The notes under the pieces: generated by a model | What the model was told of the DNA's origin: nothing | Databases searched by the model: none | The model's input: only the letters and a program-made list of their open reading frames with translations | Part shown: piece by piece, positions 25,622 through 33,816 of the stretch | How positions within the stretch are numbered: position 1 is the first letter of the stretch | Layout: the number at the start of each line of letters is the position of its first letter | Position numbers and translations under genes: made by a program | NCBI GenBank assembly: GCA_035310145.1 | Contig: DATGEL010000078.1 | Coordinates: forward strand, 1 to 64,000 | Length of the DNA: 64,000 bases | Source of the DNA: Dehalococcoidia bacterium | GTDB taxonomy: Bacteria > Chloroflexota > Dehalococcoidia > CAUJGQ01 | Direction of reading: 5' to 3'

Positions 25622-26803
25622 ATGGATTTCTCCTTCTCGCCCGCGCAGAACCGCTTCCGGCAGGAGGTCCGCGACTTCCTGCGCGAGCATCTGCCGGCCG
25701 GCTTCAACGTGCGCAACGACCGCGAGGCGCTCTCGAACGAGGAGTTCGCCTTCAGCCAGCGGTTCGCGCAGAAGCTGGCGGCGAAGGGCTGGCTGACGAT
25801 GTCCTGGCCGCAGGCCTACGGCGGCCGCGCTGCCGACCCGATGGACCAGCTGGTCTACAACGAGGAGATGGGCTACTCCGGCGCACCGCTGGGGTTCGGC
25901 TTCGGCACCAACCTCGTCGGCCCCACGCTGATGGTGCACGGCACGGAGGAGCAGCGGCGCGCCCACCTGCCGCCGATCGCCCGCGCCGAGGTCTTCTGGT
26001 GCCAGGGCTTCTCCGAGCCGGGCGCCGGCTCCGACCTGGCCGGCCTGCAGACGCGCGCCGTGCGCGACGGCGACGAGTACGTGGTCAACGGCCAGAAGAT
26101 CTGGACCAGCGAAGGCCACCAGGCCGACTGGATGATCTTGCTCGCCCGCACCGATGTCGAGGCGCCGAAGCACAAGGGGATCTCCTATTTCCTGGTGGAC
26201 ATGAAGACGCCGGGCATCCAGGTGCGGCCGCTGGTCAACCTGATGAACAGCCACGCCTTCAACGAGGTGTTCTTCGACAACGTGCGGGTGCCGCGCCAGA
26301 ACCTGGTGGGCGAGGAGAACCGCGGCTGGTACGTCGCCACCACGACGCTCGACTTCGAGCGCTCCGGCATCACGCGCGTGATGCTCTCGCTGCGCATCTT
26401 CGAGGACGTGGTGGCCTTCGTGCGCGAGGCGGCGAGCCGCGGCGAGGCATGGGCGCAGGCGCCAGGCGTGAAGCACCGGCTCGCCGACCTGCGCGTTGCG
26501 TTTGAGATCGCCCGCATGCTGGCGCGCCGCGTGGCCTGGCAGCAGTCGAAAGGAATCATCCCGAACTACGAGTCGTCGATGGCGAAGCTGTTCAGCTCGG
26601 AGCTGAACCAGCGCTTCTGTGAGGCGGCGATCAACCTGCTCGGCCCCGGCGGCCAGCTCGAGCCGGCCTCGAAGTGGGCGCCGCTGCAGGGGCGCATCGA
26701 GCGCGCCTACGAAGCCGCCCTCTCCTACAAGATCGCCGGCGGCACCAGCGAGATCCAGCGCAACGTGATCGCCACGCGGGGGCTCGGCCTGCCGCGGGGC
26801 TGA
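25622..26803 (+). CDS. Acyl-CoA dehydrogenase
   Basis: FAD enzyme that introduces an alpha-beta double bond into acyl-CoA thioesters. The 393-residue protein has the full three-domain arrangement: N-terminal helices (FSFSPAQNRFRQEVRDFLREH), the middle beta domain with CQGFSEPGAGSDLAGLQT and VNGQKIWTSEGH, and the C-terminal helical domain ending AGGTSEIQRNVIATRGLGLP, the pattern of FadE-type enzymes in actinobacteria. Preceded by a crotonase gene and followed convergently by tetR. The 89-bp gap upstream holds short direct repeats (GTTACAGGTTACCGGTGACGG region at 25534-25562). Confidence 0.92.
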   Translation: MDFSFSPAQNRFRQEVRDFLREHLPAGFNVRNDREALSNEEFAFSQRFAQKLAAKGWLTMSWPQAYGGRAADPMDQLVYNEEMGYSGAPLGFGFGTNLVGPTLMVHGTEEQRRAHLPPIARAEVFWCQGFSEPGAGSDLAGLQTRAVRDGDEYVVNGQKIWTSEGHQADWMILLARTDVEAPKHKGISYFLVDMKTPGIQVRPLVNLMNSHAFNEVFFDNVRVPRQNLVGEENRGWYVATTTLDFERSGITRVMLSLRIFEDVVAFVREAASRGEAWAQAPGVKHRLADLRVAFEIARMLARRVAWQQSKGIIPNYESSMAKLFSSELNQRFCEAAINLLGPGGQLEPASKWAPLQGRIERAYEAALSYKIAGGTSEIQRNVIATRGLGLPRG

Positions 26804-26854
26804 GCCGCCCAGCTCTTGCAGGCGTGCTCAGTGGTGGGCGGGCCTGGTTTTCGC

Positions 26855-27568
26855 CTACGACGGCGGCTCACCGGCCGGACCCACGGACTCGCGAAGGCCC
26901 CGAACCAGGGCCCGCAGGCCGAACTCGAACTGTGTCTCGGATGCGAGCGTACCGAGTTCGCTGAGCACGGCCTCGACGTGCGGGAACTGCCCGGGCTCCA
27001 GCCGGGCGAAGCCCTCGCGCCACTGCGCCGCGTAGACGACCGCAGGCTGGGCGTGAACACGCGCCACTTCCCAGATCGTGAAGCCCAATGTGTAAATCAG
27101 CACCGTATATACGGCTCGCAGCGCCGGCTCACCCTCAAAACCATCCGGCTGCAGCCGAGCGAGCAGCGCCTCGACGCCGCGGAAGATGCCCGGACCCACC
27201 ACGGCGCGGCGTGCCATGACCTCCGCGACGCCGGGATGCGCAAGTAAGACGCGGCGCATGCCGCGTCCCCAGCCCGCCAGCGTGCCGAGCGCGTCGCGCG
27301 ATTCCGCTGCTTCGATCCGTACGTCGGCGATGGCGCGCATCGCCACGGCGTCCAGCAGCTCCTGCTTGCTCTGCACGTAGCGGTAGAGCGTCATCACGCC
27401 GGCATCGAGCTGGCGCGCCAGCCGCGGCATCGAAAGCGCCGCCACGCCTTCGGCATCGACCACGGCAAGCGCCGCCTCGACGACCGCCTCGCGCGTGAGC
27501 GAGCCGCGCGGCCGCCGAACCCGCGCCTGCCGAGCGAACTTCAGGCCGGACGTGGAATTTTTCGACAT
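26855..27568 (-). CDS. TetR-family transcriptional repressor
   Basis: A 237-residue regulator. The N-terminal helix-turn-helix (about 20-70) reads LTREAVVEAALAVVDAEGVAALSMPRLARQL then MTLYRYVQSKQELLDAV; the rest is a TetR_C-type ligand-binding domain (VYTVLIYTLGFTIWE). ATG 27568 is the conserved start. It is divergent from a small zinc-type protein and an ABC-2 exporter, the usual arrangement for a drug- or lipid-responsive local repressor. Palindromes in the shared upstream region (27610-27631) are candidate operators. Confidence 0.9.
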   Translation of the reverse strand: MSKNSTSGLKFARQARVRRPRGSLTREAVVEAALAVVDAEGVAALSMPRLARQLDAGVMTLYRYVQSKQELLDAVAMRAIADVRIEAAESRDALGTLAGWGRGMRRVLLAHPGVAEVMARRAVVGPGIFRGVEALLARLQPDGFEGEPALRAVYTVLIYTLGFTIWEVARVHAQPAVVYAAQWREGFARLEPGQFPHVEAVLSELGTLASETQFEFGLRALVRGLRESVGPAGEPPS

Positions 27569-27583
27569 TCTCCGCAAACCCCC

Positions 27584-27631
27584 TTGACGAACCTCGATCC
27601 CAGGTTTAGCGTAATCATTACGGTATGCCGT
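27584..27631 (+). promoter_or_regulatory. Promoter and palindromic operator between tetR and the exporter genes
   Basis: TTGACG (27584-27589) and TAGCGT (27607-27612) are 17 bp apart in the plus direction. Overlapping the -10 is the palindrome CGTAAT-C-ATTACG (27610-27622), followed by ACGG-TATG-CCGT (27620-27631). This is the AT-richest part of the region and a natural binding site for the divergent TetR protein. Confidence 0.5.
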
Positions 27632-27723
27632 ATGCAAGGTAAGCGCCGCGAGGTGTGAAGGCGAGCAGAGGCGAGGAGCGCCGGCACGCTGCCCGCCGAC
27701 TCCGCCAGAAGGGAGGGAAAAGC

Positions 27724-27918
27724 ATGACCGCTCGAGCCGACGCCAACCACCAAACGTTGGCCCAACCCGGACATTGCCGCGCGCACGGCGTGGTGCAGGC
27801 CACGAAGCAGGTGCCAAAAATCCGCTTCCCCTTCATTGTGTACGGCGCCCTGCGCCTGTGGGCGAGCCGGCGCCCCTTCACCTGTCCCGTCTGCGGAGAG
27901 ACGGTCGGACGCGCCTAA
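27724..27918 (+). CDS. Small protein with a CPVCGE zinc knuckle
   Basis: A 64-residue basic protein with a strong GGGAGG ribosome binding site upstream. It contains GHCRAH at 16-21 and CPVCGE at 54-59, so Cys18/His21 with Cys54/Cys57 could hold one zinc ion. No membrane segment. It is the first gene of the unit that continues with the ABC exporter ATPase 51 bp downstream and is divergent from tetR. Function is unknown; such small proteins can be regulators or chaperones, which is only a guess here. Confidence 0.6.
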   Translation: MTARADANHQTLAQPGHCRAHGVVQATKQVPKIRFPFIVYGALRLWASRRPFTCPVCGETVGRA

Positions 27919-27969
27919 CGGGTGGGGGAATCCCGTCCGTCGGCGTGCTCCCTGAGCGGAGAGACGGCG

Positions 27970-28899
27970 ATGTGCCAGACGGCTTCCGACGTGGTGATCA
28001 GTGTGCGCGGGCTGCGCATGACGTACGGGGACTTTGAGGCGGTGAGGGGAATCGACCTGGACGTTTGCCGCGGCGAGGTGTTCGCGGCGCTGGGGCCGAA
28101 CGGCGCCGGCAAGACCACCACGATCGAGATTCTGGAAGGCTTCCGCCAGCGCACCGGCGGCACGGTGTCGGTCCTCGGGGCAGATCCGGCCACGGCGGAC
28201 GGGGCATGGCGGGCGCGCATCGGCGTCGTCCTCCAGGAATCGCAGCCCGAACCCGAGCTCAGCGTGCGCGAATGTCTGGCACTCTACGCCGGCTACTATC
28301 CCCGGCCGCGCCCGATCGACGAGACGCTCGAGCTGGTCGGGCTGGCGGAGAAGCGCGGCGCCTTGTGCGGCCGCCTCTCCGGCGGCCAGCGCCGGCGGCT
28401 GGATGTGGCGCTCGCGCTGATCGGCGATCCCGAGCTGATCTTCCTGGACGAGCCCACCACCGGCTTCGACCCGGCCGCCCGCCGCGCCGCCTGGGAGGTG
28501 ATCGATGGGCTGCGTCAACTCGGCAAGACGATCATCCTCACCACGCACTACATGGACGAGGCGCAGGCGCTCGCCGACCGCATCACCGTGATCGCCGCCG
28601 GCCGCGTGGTAGCCGAAGGCACGCCCGAGACCCTGGGCGGGCGCGATGCCGCCGCCTCGATCATCGCCTTCACCCTACCCGCGGGTGTGGCCGTAAGCGA
28701 TCTGCCCGCGGCGCTCACCTCCGGGGCCAAGGCGATCTCCGCGGAGCGGGTGGAGCTGTGCACGCCCCGTCCCTTGCCACAGCTCGGCCTGCTCGCGGCC
28801 TGGGCTGCCGAGCGCCGGCTTGATCTTCCCGACCTCACCGTCAGCCGCCCCACCCTGGAGGACATCTATCTGCAGCTCACCGCAGGAGGTGCAGCGTGA
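27970..28899 (+). CDS. ABC-2 type exporter, ATP-binding protein
   Basis: Energises export across the cytoplasmic membrane together with the following permease. The 309-residue protein has Walker A GPNGAGKTT (42-50), the Q-loop VVLQESQPEPELSV, signature LSGGQRRRLDVALAL, Walker B LIFLDEPTTGFDPAARR and the H-loop TTHYMDEAQALADR, then a DrrA-like C-terminal extension of about 80 residues. ATG 27970 is preceded by GGAGAG; an in-frame GTG at 27922 is upstream. Its stop overlaps the permease start by four bases. Likely repressed by the divergent TetR protein. Confidence 0.93.
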   Translation: MCQTASDVVISVRGLRMTYGDFEAVRGIDLDVCRGEVFAALGPNGAGKTTTIEILEGFRQRTGGTVSVLGADPATADGAWRARIGVVLQESQPEPELSVRECLALYAGYYPRPRPIDETLELVGLAEKRGALCGRLSGGQRRRLDVALALIGDPELIFLDEPTTGFDPAARRAAWEVIDGLRQLGKTIILTTHYMDEAQALADRITVIAAGRVVAEGTPETLGGRDAAASIIAFTLPAGVAVSDLPAALTSGAKAISAERVELCTPRPLPQLGLLAAWAAERRLDLPDLTVSRPTLEDIYLQLTAGGAA

Positions 28900-29675
28900 A
28901 GCGGTCGTTCGCCGGGCTGATCGCGCACGAGACGCGCTACGACGGGCTGGTCTTCCTGCGCAACCGCCAGAGCCAGTTCTTCACGCTGGCGCTGCCCGTG
29001 CTCTTTCTCGTCATCCTCGGCTCGGTGTTCAGCGGCGGCAGCGTTGACGTTGGCGGAGCACGGCTCAAGACCTCGGTCTACTACGTGCCCGGCATCATGA
29101 CGCTCGGCATCATCGCCGCCTCGTTCATCAACCTGGTGATCTCGGTGACCGCCGCGCGCGAGAGCGGCATCTACAAGCGGCGTCGAGCCACGCCCGTCCC
29201 GGCAAGCGTGATCATCACGGGGCGTGCCCTGATTGCCGTGCTCGCGGCGCTGGCGATAGCGGCCGTGTTGCTGGCGATCGGCTGGCCCGCCTACGGCGCC
29301 AGCCTTCCCGGCCGGACCGCGCCGGCGTTCATCCTCGCCATCATCGTCGGGGCGTTGGCGTTCTGCTGTCTCGGCTACGCTCTGGCGAGCCTGATCGAGA
29401 ATGCGGACGCGGCTCAGCCGCTGACACAGGCGATCGTGCTGCCGCTCTACTTCATCTCCGGCGTGTTCGTGCCGCTGTCGCAAATCCCCGCCTGGTTGCG
29501 AAACGTTGCCGCCGTGTTCCCGGTCCGGCACCTTGCCCGGGCGCTGCTCACGGCCTACAACCCGCACACCGGCGGGGCGGGCTTCGCCTGGCGAGACCTC
29601 GGCGTTGTGGCCCTCTGGGGCGCCGTCGGCCTTGCCGTCGCGCTGCGGCGTTTCAACTGGCTGCCGCGCGGCTGA
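28896..29675 (+). CDS. ABC-2 type exporter, permease
   Basis: A 259-residue integral membrane protein with six predicted helices: an N-terminal one around LPVLFLVILGSVFSG, a pair around TLGIIAASFINLVISV and ALIAVLAALAIAAVLL, AFILAIIVGALAFCCLGYAL, the ABC-2 family LPLYFISGVFVPLSQIP motif, and a C-terminal helix before FNWLPRG. Starts with a GTG overlapping the ATPase stop. The cargo (drug, lipid or antibiotic) cannot be read from sequence. Confidence 0.9.
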   Translation: MKRSFAGLIAHETRYDGLVFLRNRQSQFFTLALPVLFLVILGSVFSGGSVDVGGARLKTSVYYVPGIMTLGIIAASFINLVISVTAARESGIYKRRRATPVPASVIITGRALIAVLAALAIAAVLLAIGWPAYGASLPGRTAPAFILAIIVGALAFCCLGYALASLIENADAAQPLTQAIVLPLYFISGVFVPLSQIPAWLRNVAAVFPVRHLARALLTAYNPHTGGAGFAWRDLGVVALWGAVGLAVALRRFNWLPRG

Positions 29676-29681
29676 GCGCCG

Positions 29682-30377
29682 TCAACCGCCGCCGGATCTA
29701 CCTCCGCGGGACAAGCGCTCGCCATGGCCAAACGAAAGCAACAACTCGCGTACTGCGCCGCCGCGACCCGATGCCAGCAGCCGCTCGATGTCCGCCGGCG
29801 TGTCCAGGTCGTCCTGCAAAAAGGACACCACACGCCGCTCACCGGGAACTCCGGCCTCGCGGGCCGCGGCTTCGTGCGCGGTGGCGCTGTTTCGCCCGTA
29901 ATGAAACGGGATGGCAGCCGGCGGCAATAACAGGAGCGCATTGGTGCCGTCGTCGCGCGCGGGACAGAGCCGCACGAGTGGCCCGTCGCCCGCGCCCGCG
30001 CTGAAGGCGTCGATCGCGCGCGCGTCGATGCCGGCGATGTCCGCGTGCAGCACCAGCAGTCCGGCCGGCGGCTCGGGTCGCGCCAGCAGCTCACGCCGCG
30101 CCGCTTCCAGGGCATCGTTGAGCCCGCGCGTGCCGGATGGCTCCGCGAGGCTGCGGGCGCCCAGAGAGCCTGCGAGGCCGGCTGCGTCCGCGTCCGAGCT
30201 GATCAGATAGACATAGCGCACCGCGGTCGCCGTGGTCAGTGCCTTCAGCGCATCGGTCAGCAGCAGGCGGGCCAACGCCTCGCGCTCCGGCGGCGTGAGC
30301 AGCTCCGAGAGCCGGCCCTTGGCCTGGTCGAAGCGCTTAAACGGCAGCAACGCGTCGATTACCGGCGAGCCGTCCAT
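29682..30377 (-). CDS. cofC: 2-phospho-L-lactate (or PEP) guanylyltransferase
   Basis: Activates phospholactate or phosphoenolpyruvate with GTP to make the side-chain donor of coenzyme F420. The 231-residue protein matches CofC: ALLPFKRFDQAKGRLSELL at the nucleotide-binding N-terminus, VYLISSDADAAGLAGSLGA, GLNDALEAARREL, LLVLHADIAGID (metal-binding strand) and ARDDGTNALLLLP, HYGRNSATAHEAAA. Its ATG at 30377 shares one base with the cofD stop (TAATG), so both are co-translated. The product is used directly by CofD. Confidence 0.93.
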   Translation of the reverse strand: MDGSPVIDALLPFKRFDQAKGRLSELLTPPEREALARLLLTDALKALTTATAVRYVYLISSDADAAGLAGSLGARSLAEPSGTRGLNDALEAARRELLARPEPPAGLLVLHADIAGIDARAIDAFSAGAGDGPLVRLCPARDDGTNALLLLPPAAIPFHYGRNSATAHEAAAREAGVPGERRVVSFLQDDLDTPADIERLLASGRGGAVRELLLSFGHGERLSRGGRSGGG

Positions 30378-31303
30378 TAGCGCGTCACGGCGTCCAGCGC
30401 TGTTAGCGCCAGGGCGGCCTTCTCGTAGCTGCCGCGCATGATCGTATCCGTCACGATCGGCCGCAGGCCCAGGGCCGCTACCCGAGGTGTGAGCGCCGCA
30501 TCGGCGTTGTCCAGCACGAATGCGCCGGCAACGTCTCGATAGATCTCCGCCACCTGCGCGGCACTGTTCTCGTAGCCGAGCGATTGCAGCATCTTCGCCG
30601 CCGGACCTTTGATCGTCTCGCCCGCCACGATCGGGCTGACGGCCACGCACTGCTCACGCCGTGCCCGCAATGCATCGCGCACGCCCGGCAGGGCCAGGAT
30701 TGGGCCGATGCTGACGAAGGGATTGCTTGGCGCCAGCAGGATCACGGCTGCCGTGCGCAGCGCCTCCAGCACACCGGGCGCGGGCTGCGCCACCTCGATG
30801 CCGGCGAACTCGATCTTCAATACCTCGTCTTCGGTGCGCCGGCGCACGAAGTAGTCCTGGAAGGCCAACCGGCCCGCCGGCGTCAGCACCTCCGTGCGCA
30901 CGCGCTGGTCCGACATCGGCAGCAGGCGCAGTTCAAGGCCGTAAGCTGCGGCAATCTCGGCAGTGACCTCGCTGAGTGTGGCGCCCTGCGCCAGCCGCGT
31001 GCTGCGGTGCAGCGCCGTGGCCAGGTCGCGGTCGCCGAGATTGAACCATGGCTCGTGGCCGAAGCGCGCGAGGCCGGCGACGACGTTGGCGCTGTCGTGG
31101 AGCAAACCGAAGCCGCGCGCCGGATCGATCTCGCCGGCGAGCGTATAGATCACGATGTCCACATCCGGCGAGACGTGCAGGCCGAAGAACTCCAGGTCGT
31201 CGCCGGTGTTCGAGATCACGGTGATCTCGCGCTGCGGCACGTGGCAGAGCACGCCCTGCAAGAACCGCGCGGCCCCAACACCGCCTGCCAGTACCGCAAT
31301 CAC
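30377..31303 (-). CDS. cofD: 2-phospho-L-lactate transferase (F420 precursor synthase)
   Basis: Transfers the phospholactyl or phosphoenolpyruvyl group onto Fo to make F420-0 or its dehydro form. The 308-residue protein begins at a GTG (31303) with GGAGCG upstream and shows VIAVLAGGVGAARFLQG, ISNTGDDLEFFGLHVSPDVD, FNLGDRDLATALHR, RVRTEVLTPAGRLAFQDYFV and LLAPSNPFVSIGPIL, all hallmarks of the family. It forms an operon with cofC and is divergent from a PHP-domain gene. Fo synthase and cofE are not in the window. Makes F420-dependent enzymes, such as the LLM protein at 54 kb, plausible. Confidence 0.95.
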   Translation of the reverse strand: MIAVLAGGVGAARFLQGVLCHVPQREITVISNTGDDLEFFGLHVSPDVDIVIYTLAGEIDPARGFGLLHDSANVVAGLARFGHEPWFNLGDRDLATALHRSTRLAQGATLSEVTAEIAAAYGLELRLLPMSDQRVRTEVLTPAGRLAFQDYFVRRRTEDEVLKIEFAGIEVAQPAPGVLEALRTAAVILLAPSNPFVSIGPILALPGVRDALRARREQCVAVSPIVAGETIKGPAAKMLQSLGYENSAAQVAEIYRDVAGAFVLDNADAALTPRVAALGLRPIVTDTIMRGSYEKAALALTALDAVTR

Positions 31304-31359
31304 CCGCGGCGCTCCGTGCGCCCGCCGCCTCCAAATCGCCTCGGCCGGGACGCGAGACG

Positions 31360-31389
31360 AGCATAGGTGCAGGGCGGAAAACAGGTCAA
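31360..31389 (-). promoter_or_regulatory. Predicted promoter of cofD-cofC
   Basis: On the minus strand TTGACC (31389..31384) and TATGCT (31365..31360) are 18 bp apart, about 57 bases upstream of the cofD GTG. The boxes and spacing are identical to those of the divergent promoter at 31430-31459. Confidence 0.6.
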
Positions 31390-31429
31390 ACAGCACCGCG
31401 GCACGACGAGCCGTAAACCCTTCGGTCGT

Positions 31430-31459
31430 TTGACCCTCCGCTTGCGGCTTCCGTATGCT
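31430..31459 (+). promoter_or_regulatory. Predicted promoter of the PHP-domain gene
   Basis: TTGACC (31430-31435) and TATGCT (31454-31459) are 18 bp apart. It mirrors the cofD promoter, with 40 bp between the two -35 boxes. Confidence 0.6.
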
Positions 31460-31566
31460 GAACCCGGCTAAGGCGACGATTGCGCGCCGCATCCGCGTCC
31501 GCGATCGGAATGCGGCCAGAGAGCGGAGTTGTGGCTGCGAATCCCATGCCGGCGCCCCCCGGTTTC

Positions 31567-32298
31567 ATGAAGCTCGATCTGCATATCCACACCCCCTTCT
31601 CCGCCTGCTACATCGACCACATGAAGCCGGAAGCGCAGCGGAGCACGCGGCCCGAGGAGATCGTGCAGGCCGCGATCGCTGCCGGCCTCGACGGCATCGC
31701 CGTCGTCGATCACAACGGCGTGGAGATGGTGCAGGCGATCCGCGAGGCCGCGTGCGGCAGCGCGCTGACGGTCCTGCCCGGGACAGAGCTCTCCACCCGC
31801 GGCGGCCACCTGCTCGCGATTTTCGAGGAGGACTGCAACCTCGACCGCATCCGCGAGCTGCTGCTGGCGGTCAACTTCCCGCCTGAGATCTGGGGCGACG
31901 GCTTCACACGCTCGGATGTCTGGATGGACAAGGCGATCGAAGAGGTGGTCGTGCGCGGCGGCCTCGCCATTCCCGCGCACGTCGATCGCGAGCCGCGCGG
32001 CTTCCTTGCCTCCGACGAGCTGCCCTCGGACAAGCTGCGCATCTACAACCATCCCGGCCTCGCCGCGCTGGAGATCACGGACCCCACGCGCAAGGAGCGT
32101 TGGACTAACGGCAAAGACCTGCGCTATACGCTGCCGCGCGCCTGCATCCAGAGCTCGGATGCCCACGCGCCCGAGGAGGTCGGGCGCCGGCCAACCTTCA
32201 TGCAGATGGAGACGGTCACGCTGGACGGCATTCGCGCGGCGATCGCCGACTACCACACAGCCATCGTCTTTCCGCCCGCGGTCAGCGCGGCGGCCTGA
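31567..32298 (+). CDS. PHP-domain metal-dependent phosphoesterase
   Basis: A 243-residue protein of the PHP family, whose members hydrolyse phosphoesters such as histidinol phosphate or nucleoside 3',5'-bisphosphates with a trinuclear metal centre. Seen: the N-terminal HIHTPFSAC, VVDHNGVEM, the metal-ligand GTELSTRGGHLLAIF, AIPAHVDREPRGFL and the C-terminal SSDAHAPEEVG. The ATG at 31567 begins just before the first metal motif; in-frame starts at 31546 and upstream are possible since the promoter lies at 31430-31459. It diverges from cofD-cofC. Substrate unknown. Confidence 0.85.
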   Translation: MKLDLHIHTPFSACYIDHMKPEAQRSTRPEEIVQAAIAAGLDGIAVVDHNGVEMVQAIREAACGSALTVLPGTELSTRGGHLLAIFEEDCNLDRIRELLLAVNFPPEIWGDGFTRSDVWMDKAIEEVVVRGGLAIPAHVDREPRGFLASDELPSDKLRIYNHPGLAALEITDPTRKERWTNGKDLRYTLPRACIQSSDAHAPEEVGRRPTFMQMETVTLDGIRAAIADYHTAIVFPPAVSAAA

Positions 32299-32339
32299 GA
32301 GCGGCGCCCACCGCTGAGTTACAGGAGGGGGTAACCGTC

Positions 32340-33125
32340 ATGGCCGTGCTCTATGAGCGACAGGAGAATATCGCCCTCATCACCCTGGACCGGCCTGGCA
32401 GCCTCAACGCGATCAACCCCGATCTGACGCGCGAGCTCGGCGAAGCCTGGCAGCGCTTCGAGCAGGAAGAGGACGCCCACGTCGCCATCCTCACCGGCGC
32501 GGGCCGCGCCTTCTGCGCCGGGCTGGACATGAAGGAGGCGGCAGAACGCCTGCGTCGCGGCGAGGCCAGCACACCGCCCGGCGCCTCGATGCGCATGCCA
32601 AACCCGCGCACGATCCTGAAGCCCACGATCGCCGCCGTGAACGGCGCGGCCGCGGGCGGCGGCGTCTCCTTCGCGCTGAGCTGCGACCTTGTGCTGGCGA
32701 GCGAGTCGGCGCAGTTCGTGCTGCCCTTCGCCGCCCGAGGCCGCGGCGGCGCGCCGGTGGCGCTCGACCTGGCGCGCAAGACCAGCATCAATGCCGCCCT
32801 CTACGCCGCGCTCACCGCCGGACGCATCGACGCGCCGACGGCGCTGCGCCTCGGCATCTGCCACGAAGTGCTGCCGCACGACGATCTGCTGCCGCGGGCG
32901 CTGGAGCTAGCCGAGAAGATCGCCGGCTTCTCGCTGGTCTCGCTCAAGAGCATCAAGAGTGCGCTCTACAGGGCGCTGGACGTCGGCTTCGCGCAGGCGA
33001 TGCGCGAGGCCTCCGGCGACTGGGACAGCGCCGTGCGCGACTCGAAGGACATGCGCGAGGGCACAATCGCCTTCGACGAGAAGCGCCGGCCGCAGTACGA
33101 GTCCGCGACCGGCCCGGCAAGTTGA
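32340..33125 (+). CDS. Enoyl-CoA hydratase/isomerase family protein lacking both catalytic Glu
   Basis: A 261-residue crotonase-fold protein: IALITLDRPGSLNAINP, VAILTGAGRAFCAGLDM, AAVNGAAAGGGVSFALSCDLVLA and a C-terminal SKDMREGTIAFDEKRRPQY. At the positions of the two hydratase glutamates it has Ser (GGGVSFAL) and Phe (VLPFAARG), so simple water addition to enoyl-CoA is unlikely; isomerase, hydrolase or decarboxylase-type chemistry is possible. A strong AGGAGGGG precedes the ATG. It lies 41 bp after the PHP gene and 12 bp before a flavin reductase gene on the same strand. Confidence 0.85.
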   Translation: MAVLYERQENIALITLDRPGSLNAINPDLTRELGEAWQRFEQEEDAHVAILTGAGRAFCAGLDMKEAAERLRRGEASTPPGASMRMPNPRTILKPTIAAVNGAAAGGGVSFALSCDLVLASESAQFVLPFAARGRGGAPVALDLARKTSINAALYAALTAGRIDAPTALRLGICHEVLPHDDLLPRALELAEKIAGFSLVSLKSIKSALYRALDVGFAQAMREASGDWDSAVRDSKDMREGTIAFDEKRRPQYESATGPAS

Positions 33126-33137
33126 ACGGTCGTTGCC

Positions 33138-33752
33138 GTGACGCCGCCGACACCGCCCTACCAGCCGCTGCTCAGCCAGCTCTGGACGCCGATCGTGGCG
33201 ATCACGTCGTCGTGCCAGGGGCAGGACGGCGCCCAGATCGCCGTCTCCGCGCACGGCGCCTCGATCGTGCCCGACCGCCCGCGTATGCTCGTGCAACTCT
33301 ACAAGCGCAACCTCACGCACGACCTGGTGCGCGACTCCGGCGTCTTCGCGCTGCACCTGCTGTCGCGGGGCCAGGAAGAGCTGGTCCACCGGCTCGGCTT
33401 CTCCTCCGGCCGACGCGATGCACACAAGCTCGACGGGCTGGTGAGCCGGCGCGGCGTGACCGGCAGTCCGCTGCTCGACGGCGCGCTTGGTTATGTCGAG
33501 TGCCGCGTGATCAATGCGATGGACGGCGGCGATATGACCTGCTTCCTCGGCGATGTCGTGGCCGGCGAGCTTACGGCTGACGGCGCCGAGATCCCCGCGC
33601 GCGTGCTCTGGTGGTATGCGCTGCGACGCGAAATGCCCGAGACCTGGCAGCGCGAGTGGGACACGAAGATGGAGGCCGAGCTCGCCTTCAGCGCGCCGAT
33701 CTTCGACGCGATCGCTCGATCGCCGTGGCGCCCACCGCGGCGTTCGACCTGA
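33138..33752 (+). CDS. Flavin reductase-like domain protein
   Basis: A 204-residue flavin-binding split-barrel protein: LLSQLWTPIVAITSSCQGQDGAQIAVSA at the N-terminus, PRMLVQLYKRNLTHDLVRDSGVFALHLLS in the flavin/NAD contact region, and a beta strand YVECRVINAMDGGDMTCFLGDVVAGE. It starts with GTG 12 bp after the crotonase stop and probably shares its transcript. Distinct from the other flavin reductase at 14.3 kb; the partner enzyme is not evident. Confidence 0.8.
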   Translation: MTPPTPPYQPLLSQLWTPIVAITSSCQGQDGAQIAVSAHGASIVPDRPRMLVQLYKRNLTHDLVRDSGVFALHLLSRGQEELVHRLGFSSGRRDAHKLDGLVSRRGVTGSPLLDGALGYVECRVINAMDGGDMTCFLGDVVAGELTADGAEIPARVLWWYALRREMPETWQREWDTKMEAELAFSAPIFDAIARSPWRPPRRST

Positions 33753-33772
33753 TGCTTCGCATATGCTATTAT
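33743..33772 (+). promoter_or_regulatory. AT-rich promoter region upstream of the 33.8-kb gene
   Basis: A markedly AT-rich block, CATATGCTATTATATG (33760-33775), contains the -10-like TATTAT (33767-33772) and an inverted repeat CATAT-N6-ATATG. A poor -35 (TTCGAC, 33743-33748) is 18 bp upstream. The transcript would serve the gene starting at 33817. Confidence 0.4.
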
Positions 33773-33816
33773 ATGTGTGCAGGATTGTAGGCTAGTTCGA
33801 AAGCGAGACCCAGGCC

